This document shows positions 5,445-8,022 of a stretch of 8,022 nt of DNA, one piece after another. The notes beneath the pieces were generated by a model. The model was given only the letters and a program-made list of their open reading frames with translations. It was not told the origin of the DNA and ran no database searches. Position 1 is the first letter of the stretch, and every line of letters starts with the position of its first letter. The DNA is taken from positions 1 to 8,022 of the forward strand of contig JADFKG010000095.1 in assembly GCA_022565075.1 (NCBI GenBank), read 5' to 3'. Source of the DNA: Chloroflexota bacterium. Its GTDB lineage: Bacteria; Chloroflexota; Dehalococcoidia; SM23-28-2; RBG-16-64-32. The translations under genes and the position numbers were made by a program.

Positions 5445-6368
5445 ATGTCTGACATCCCGCACGACGGCGCCGGTATCGCCGCGCCTGCCATCACATCTCC
5501 TTTCCGGGAGAAGATCGAAGCCGGCCGCTTCGTGATGTCGGTTGAAGTCGACCCGCCTCACGGCATCAAGCCTCAGAAGGCGCTGGCAGGCGCGCGCCTG
5601 CTGCGGGACGCCGGCATCGACGCCATCAACGTTGGCGACAGCCCGACGGCCAAGGTGCGCATGTCGCCGCTGGCGATGTCCGTCCTCCTCAAGCAGGAGC
5701 TGGGCGTCGACATCGTCATGCACTACACCACCCGCGACCGCAACGCGCTCGCCATCCACTCCGACATGATCGGCGCGCACGCGCTCGGCATTCGCAACAT
5801 CCTCTGCCTGCGCGGCGACCCGCCGTCGCTAGGCGGATACACGGACATCGTCGGCGTCTGGGACGTCAGCGCCGTCGGCCTCATTCGCTTCCTCAAGCTG
5901 GCCAACGACGGCGTCGACTTCGCCGGGAAGTCGATCGCCGGCAAGGCGGACTTCTTCATCGGCGCCTCCGCCAACCTCAACGCCGACCCGATGGAGACGG
6001 AAGTGCGGCTGATGCGGCGCAAGGTCGAAGCCGGCTGTCACTTCTTCGTCACGCAGAACGTCTTCGACGAGAAGGTGCTGGAGCGCTTCCTGGACAAGAC
6101 CGCGAAGTTCAAGCGCCCGATCATGGTCGGCGTTCTTCCCCTGCACAACAGCCGCCACGCGGAGTTCCTGCACGCCGAAGTCCCCGGCATGAACCTCCCG
6201 GACGACGTCCGCGAACGAATGCGCCGCGCCGGGGACGAAAACGGCCCCAAGGAAGGGCAGGCGATGGCGCGCGACCTGCTGGCGCTCGTCAAGGAACGCG
6301 CCGCCGGCGCCTACCTCGTGCCCTCGTTCGGGCGGTATGATATTATCGCCGAGCTAATCGCCGGCTGA
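5445..6368 (+). CDS. metF: Methylenetetrahydrofolate reductase (MetF/YitJ-like)
   Basis: A 307-residue TIM-barrel flavoprotein of the MTHFR family that reduces 5,10-methylenetetrahydrofolate to 5-methyltetrahydrofolate for methionine synthesis or one-carbon flow. Signature positions from ATG 5445: SVEVDPPHG (32-40, catalytic-type Glu34), DAINVGDSP (59-67), LRGDPP (122-127, FAD/folate loop), CHFFVTQNVFD (198-208), VGVLPL (228-233), HAEVPGMNLPDDV (243-255) and YLVPSFGRYDIIAEL (290-304). The EVDPP and PSFGRY forms resemble the reductase half of bifunctional homocysteine methyltransferase/MTHFR proteins such as YitJ, but no methyltransferase domain is attached. The frame stays open back to a TTG at 5352, but that stretch is unlike the family and lies under the divergent promoters. 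GTG 5433 is the only close alternative start. No ribosome binding site is seen. The electron donor and any partner subunit cannot be told. Confidence 0.9.
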   Translation: MSDIPHDGAGIAAPAITSPFREKIEAGRFVMSVEVDPPHGIKPQKALAGARLLRDAGIDAINVGDSPTAKVRMSPLAMSVLLKQELGVDIVMHYTTRDRNALAIHSDMIGAHALGIRNILCLRGDPPSLGGYTDIVGVWDVSAVGLIRFLKLANDGVDFAGKSIAGKADFFIGASANLNADPMETEVRLMRRKVEAGCHFFVTQNVFDEKVLERFLDKTAKFKRPIMVGVLPLHNSRHAEFLHAEVPGMNLPDDVRERMRRAGDENGPKEGQAMARDLLALVKERAAGAYLVPSFGRYDIIAELIAG

Positions 6369-6397
6369 ACCAGAGTTCGATCGTCCCAGACTGCTCC

Positions 6398-6404
6398 AAG
6401 GAGG
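6398..6404 (+). promoter_or_regulatory. Strong ribosome binding site fixing a GTG start
   Basis: AAGGAGG lies five bases before GTG 6410 and decides the rhodanese start over the later in-frame ATG at 6434. It sits in the 41-base gap after the reductase gene. No promoter or terminator is evident in the gap, so read-through from the upstream gene is likely. Confidence 0.75.
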
Positions 6405-6409
6405 CACGC

Positions 6410-6799
6410 GTGACAACCAGGAAGGCACTAGATATGGTCTCTGCAGCGAAGCGTGAGATTGAGAACCTCAGCGTCGACCAGGTCAGGCAGGAGTTAGCGG
6501 GCGGCGACGCCGTACTCATCGATGTCCGCGATCAAGAGGAGCGCGTTCAGAACGGCGTGATCCCTGGTTCTGTCCACGTGTCGCGCGGGATGCTCGAGTT
6601 CGCAGCCGATCCGACGCTACCGTACTACAAGGACTGCTTCCAGCAGGATCGGCGGTTAGTCCTCCACTGTGCCTCGGGCGGCCGCTCGGCGCTCGCGGCC
6701 TTGGCGCTGACGGAGATGGGGTATAGCAACGTAGCTCACCTGGAGTCCGGGTTCAAAGGCTGGTTAGAAGCGGGCGCACCGGTCGAAGAGGCCTCCTGA
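6410..6799 (+). CDS. Single-domain rhodanese-like sulfurtransferase
   Basis: A 129-residue single-domain rhodanese, probably cytosolic, that would carry sulfur as a persulfide between donors and acceptors. Seen in order: VLIDVRDQEER (about 35-45), GVIPGSVHVSRG (49-60), then LVLHCASGGRSALAA with active-site Cys87 in the six-residue loop CASGGR (87-92), and HLESGFKGWLEAGAPV (110-125). All are canonical for the fold and the active-site loop has the length typical of sulfurtransferases. The donor and acceptor are unknown. Translation begins at GTG with a strong upstream AAGGAGG. The gene has three TTA leucine codons (in QELAG, RRLVL and GWLEA), rare in its neighbours, hinting at a different origin or weaker codon selection. 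It probably shares a transcript with the reductase gene 41 bases upstream. Confidence 0.9.
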   Translation: MTTRKALDMVSAAKREIENLSVDQVRQELAGGDAVLIDVRDQEERVQNGVIPGSVHVSRGMLEFAADPTLPYYKDCFQQDRRLVLHCASGGRSALAALALTEMGYSNVAHLESGFKGWLEAGAPVEEAS

Positions 6800-6890
6800 C
6801 CGGCCCGTCTTGGCCTTTAGCGCGCGGCCTTCAATTCTCGACGGCTTACGGTATGCTGGGATAGTCCGCCCGAACCCCTGAGGAGGCCCC
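6800..6890 (+). promoter_or_regulatory. Intergenic region with weak promoter candidate
   Basis: A 91-base gap between the rhodanese and the YyaL-type gene. A possible extended -10, TGG followed by GATAGT (6857-6865), lacks a good -35. An alternative pair, TTCAAT (6830-6835) and TATGCT (6852-6857) with a 16-base spacer, is also weak. No clear terminator was seen for the upstream gene. The ribosome binding site AGGAGG (6881-6886) closes the gap. Confidence 0.3.
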
Positions 6891-8022
6891 ATGAGCAGCA
6901 CGAAGTTCCACTTCTCGCCCCGGCCGAACCGCGCCGGCGAGATCAACTGGCGTGAATGGGGCGACGAAGCCTTCCGCGAGGCGCTCGACGCCGGCAAGCC
7001 GCTGTTGCTCTCGCTTTCTGCCGTCTGGTGCCACTGGTGCCACGTTATGGACGAGACCTCATACTCCAACGAGGGAGTGATCAGCTACATCAACCAGCAC
7101 TACATCCCGGTGCGCGTCGACAACGACCAGCGGCCGGACATCAACGCCCGCTACAACCTCGGGGGCTGGCCGACCACAGCCTTCCTCACGCCGGAGGGCG
7201 AGATCCTCTCTGGCGGCACTTACATCCCGCCGGACCAGATGCTGGAGGTGCTGCCGAAGGTCTACATCTACTTCATCAACAACCGCGACCAGGTCAAGGT
7301 CAAGACAGAAGAGCAACGCGGCGTCCGCAGCGCGGCGCAAGCCAGCGGCCGGGGCGAGGTCTCGCAGGAGGCCTACGATACGATCGTGGCCAGCATCTCC
7401 GGCCAGTACGACCCGGTTCACGGCGGCTTCGGTGATGCGCCCAAGTTCCCTCACACCGACGCGCTCGACCTCCTGCTGCACGCTCACCGCAAGACACGCG
7501 ACCCGGACATCCTGCACATGGCACGCAGGACGCTGGAGTCGATGGCCGCCGCCGAGGTCTACGACCACGAATGGGGCGGCTTCTTCCGCTACGCCACGAA
7601 CCGGGACTGGTCCGTTCCGCACTTCGAAAAGATGCTCGAAGACAACGCCGGCCTTCTAAGCAACCTGCTCACTCTCTACCGGACCACCAACAAGCCCGAG
7701 CACGCGACGACGGCGAACGGCGTCATCGAATACGTCCGCTGGAAGCTGCGCGACAAGACGCACGGCTACTTCTACGGCTCGCAGGACGCGGACGAGGAGT
7801 TCTACAAGCTCTCGAAGGCGGAGCGCGAAGGTCTCGACGAGCCCTACATCGATCCGACCTGCTACACGAGCTGGAACGCGATGATGATCTCGGCATTTCT
7901 CGAAGCTTCATGGACGCTGGATAAACGCGAGCTGCGCGACGAGGCGATCACGGCGCTGCGCTTCCTGCTGGACGAGCTGCGTCGCGACGGCGTCATGCAC
8001 CGCTTCCGCCCTCAAGACGGCG
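6891..8022 (+). CDS. DUF255/YyaL-type thioredoxin-domain protein, 5' part (runs off window)
   Basis: The first 377 codons of a protein in the YyaL/SSP411 (spermatogenesis-associated 20-like) family, usually about 600-700 residues, so roughly half is present and the frame is open to the last base. The N-terminal DUF255 domain is a thioredoxin-like fold: SAVWCHWCHVMDE with C47 and C50 (CHWC), VRVDNDQRPDINARY (74-88) and GGWPTTAFLTPEG (91-103). It is followed by the start of the alpha/alpha-barrel region with GGFGDAPKFPH (178-188), WSVPHFEKMLEDNA (240-253), GYFYGSQDADEE (292-303) and YTSWNAMM (325-332). A redox or cofactor role is suggested by the CxxC, but the biochemical function of the family is not well defined. 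AGGAGG at 6881-6886 is four bases before the ATG and fixes the start. No frameshift was found in the visible part. Confidence 0.92.
   Translation, partial: MSSTKFHFSPRPNRAGEINWREWGDEAFREALDAGKPLLLSLSAVWCHWCHVMDETSYSNEGVISYINQHYIPVRVDNDQRPDINARYNLGGWPTTAFLTPEGEILSGGTYIPPDQMLEVLPKVYIYFINNRDQVKVKTEEQRGVRSAAQASGRGEVSQEAYDTIVASISGQYDPVHGGFGDAPKFPHTDALDLLLHAHRKTRDPDILHMARRTLESMAAAEVYDHEWGGFFRYATNRDWSVPHFEKMLEDNAGLLSNLLTLYRTTNKPEHATTANGVIEYVRWKLRDKTHGYFYGSQDADEEFYKLSKAEREGLDEPYIDPTCYTSWNAMMISAFLEASWTLDKRELRDEAITALRFLLDELRRDGVMHRFRPQDG

Noticed and set aside
1..8022. A new defence or mobile system centred on the EVE gene
   Set aside because: EVE proteins can relate to modified-base recognition, but no nuclease, methyltransferase, helicase, integrase or transposase lies nearby; the neighbours are housekeeping genes.

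Overview
The window is GC-rich bacterial chromosomal DNA carrying mostly conserved housekeeping genes. No phage, transposase, CRISPR, rRNA or tRNA signal was seen. The start of the window is a mosaic repeat array with no convincing gene (about 1-247). It is followed by a two-gene operon overlapping by ATGA: a GCS2/YbdK-type carboxylate-amine ligase (329-1465) and a glutamine-dependent NAD+ synthetase, nadE (1462-3183). A HAD-family hydrolase follows (about 3208-3840).

Next is a self-contained transcription unit for an A-type iron-sulfur carrier (IscA/ErpA family): a consensus-like promoter, the gene at 3913-4275, and a strong intrinsic terminator at 4298-4334. An EVE-domain gene (4363 onward) appears frameshifted near its 3' end. 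It converges with a minus-strand gene for a small membrane-anchored or secreted protein of unknown function (5304-4807). That gene is divergent from a metF-like methylenetetrahydrofolate reductase (about 5445-6368). A GTG-started single-domain rhodanese (6410-6799) and the 5' part of a YyaL/SSP411-type DUF255 thioredoxin-domain protein (6891 to the window end) complete the layout.

The gene set suggests a high-GC environmental bacterium. The right part (MTHFR, EVE, rhodanese, DUF255 protein) looks Chloroflexota-like to me and the left part could be actinobacterial. This is a family-level impression and not a search result. Supporting two origins, codon usage changes inside nadE near 2380-2400. 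Upstream, glycine GGG and arginine CGG/AGG/CGA are common. Downstream within nadE, GGG disappears and arginine becomes almost exclusively CGC. Either a real domain-level recombination or a chimeric assembly at the conserved P-loop could explain this.

Functionally the genes touch cofactor and redox metabolism: NAD+ synthesis, a glutamate-cysteine-ligase-like ATP-grasp-type amide ligase, Fe-S carrier, folate one-carbon reduction, sulfur transfer and a thioredoxin-like CxxC protein. Apart from the ligase-nadE pair, the genes look like neighbours with their own signals, not parts of one pathway. I found no convincing new multi-gene system. The best leads are the repeat array, the nadE compositional break, the EVE frameshift, and the divergent promoter region at 5329-5445.
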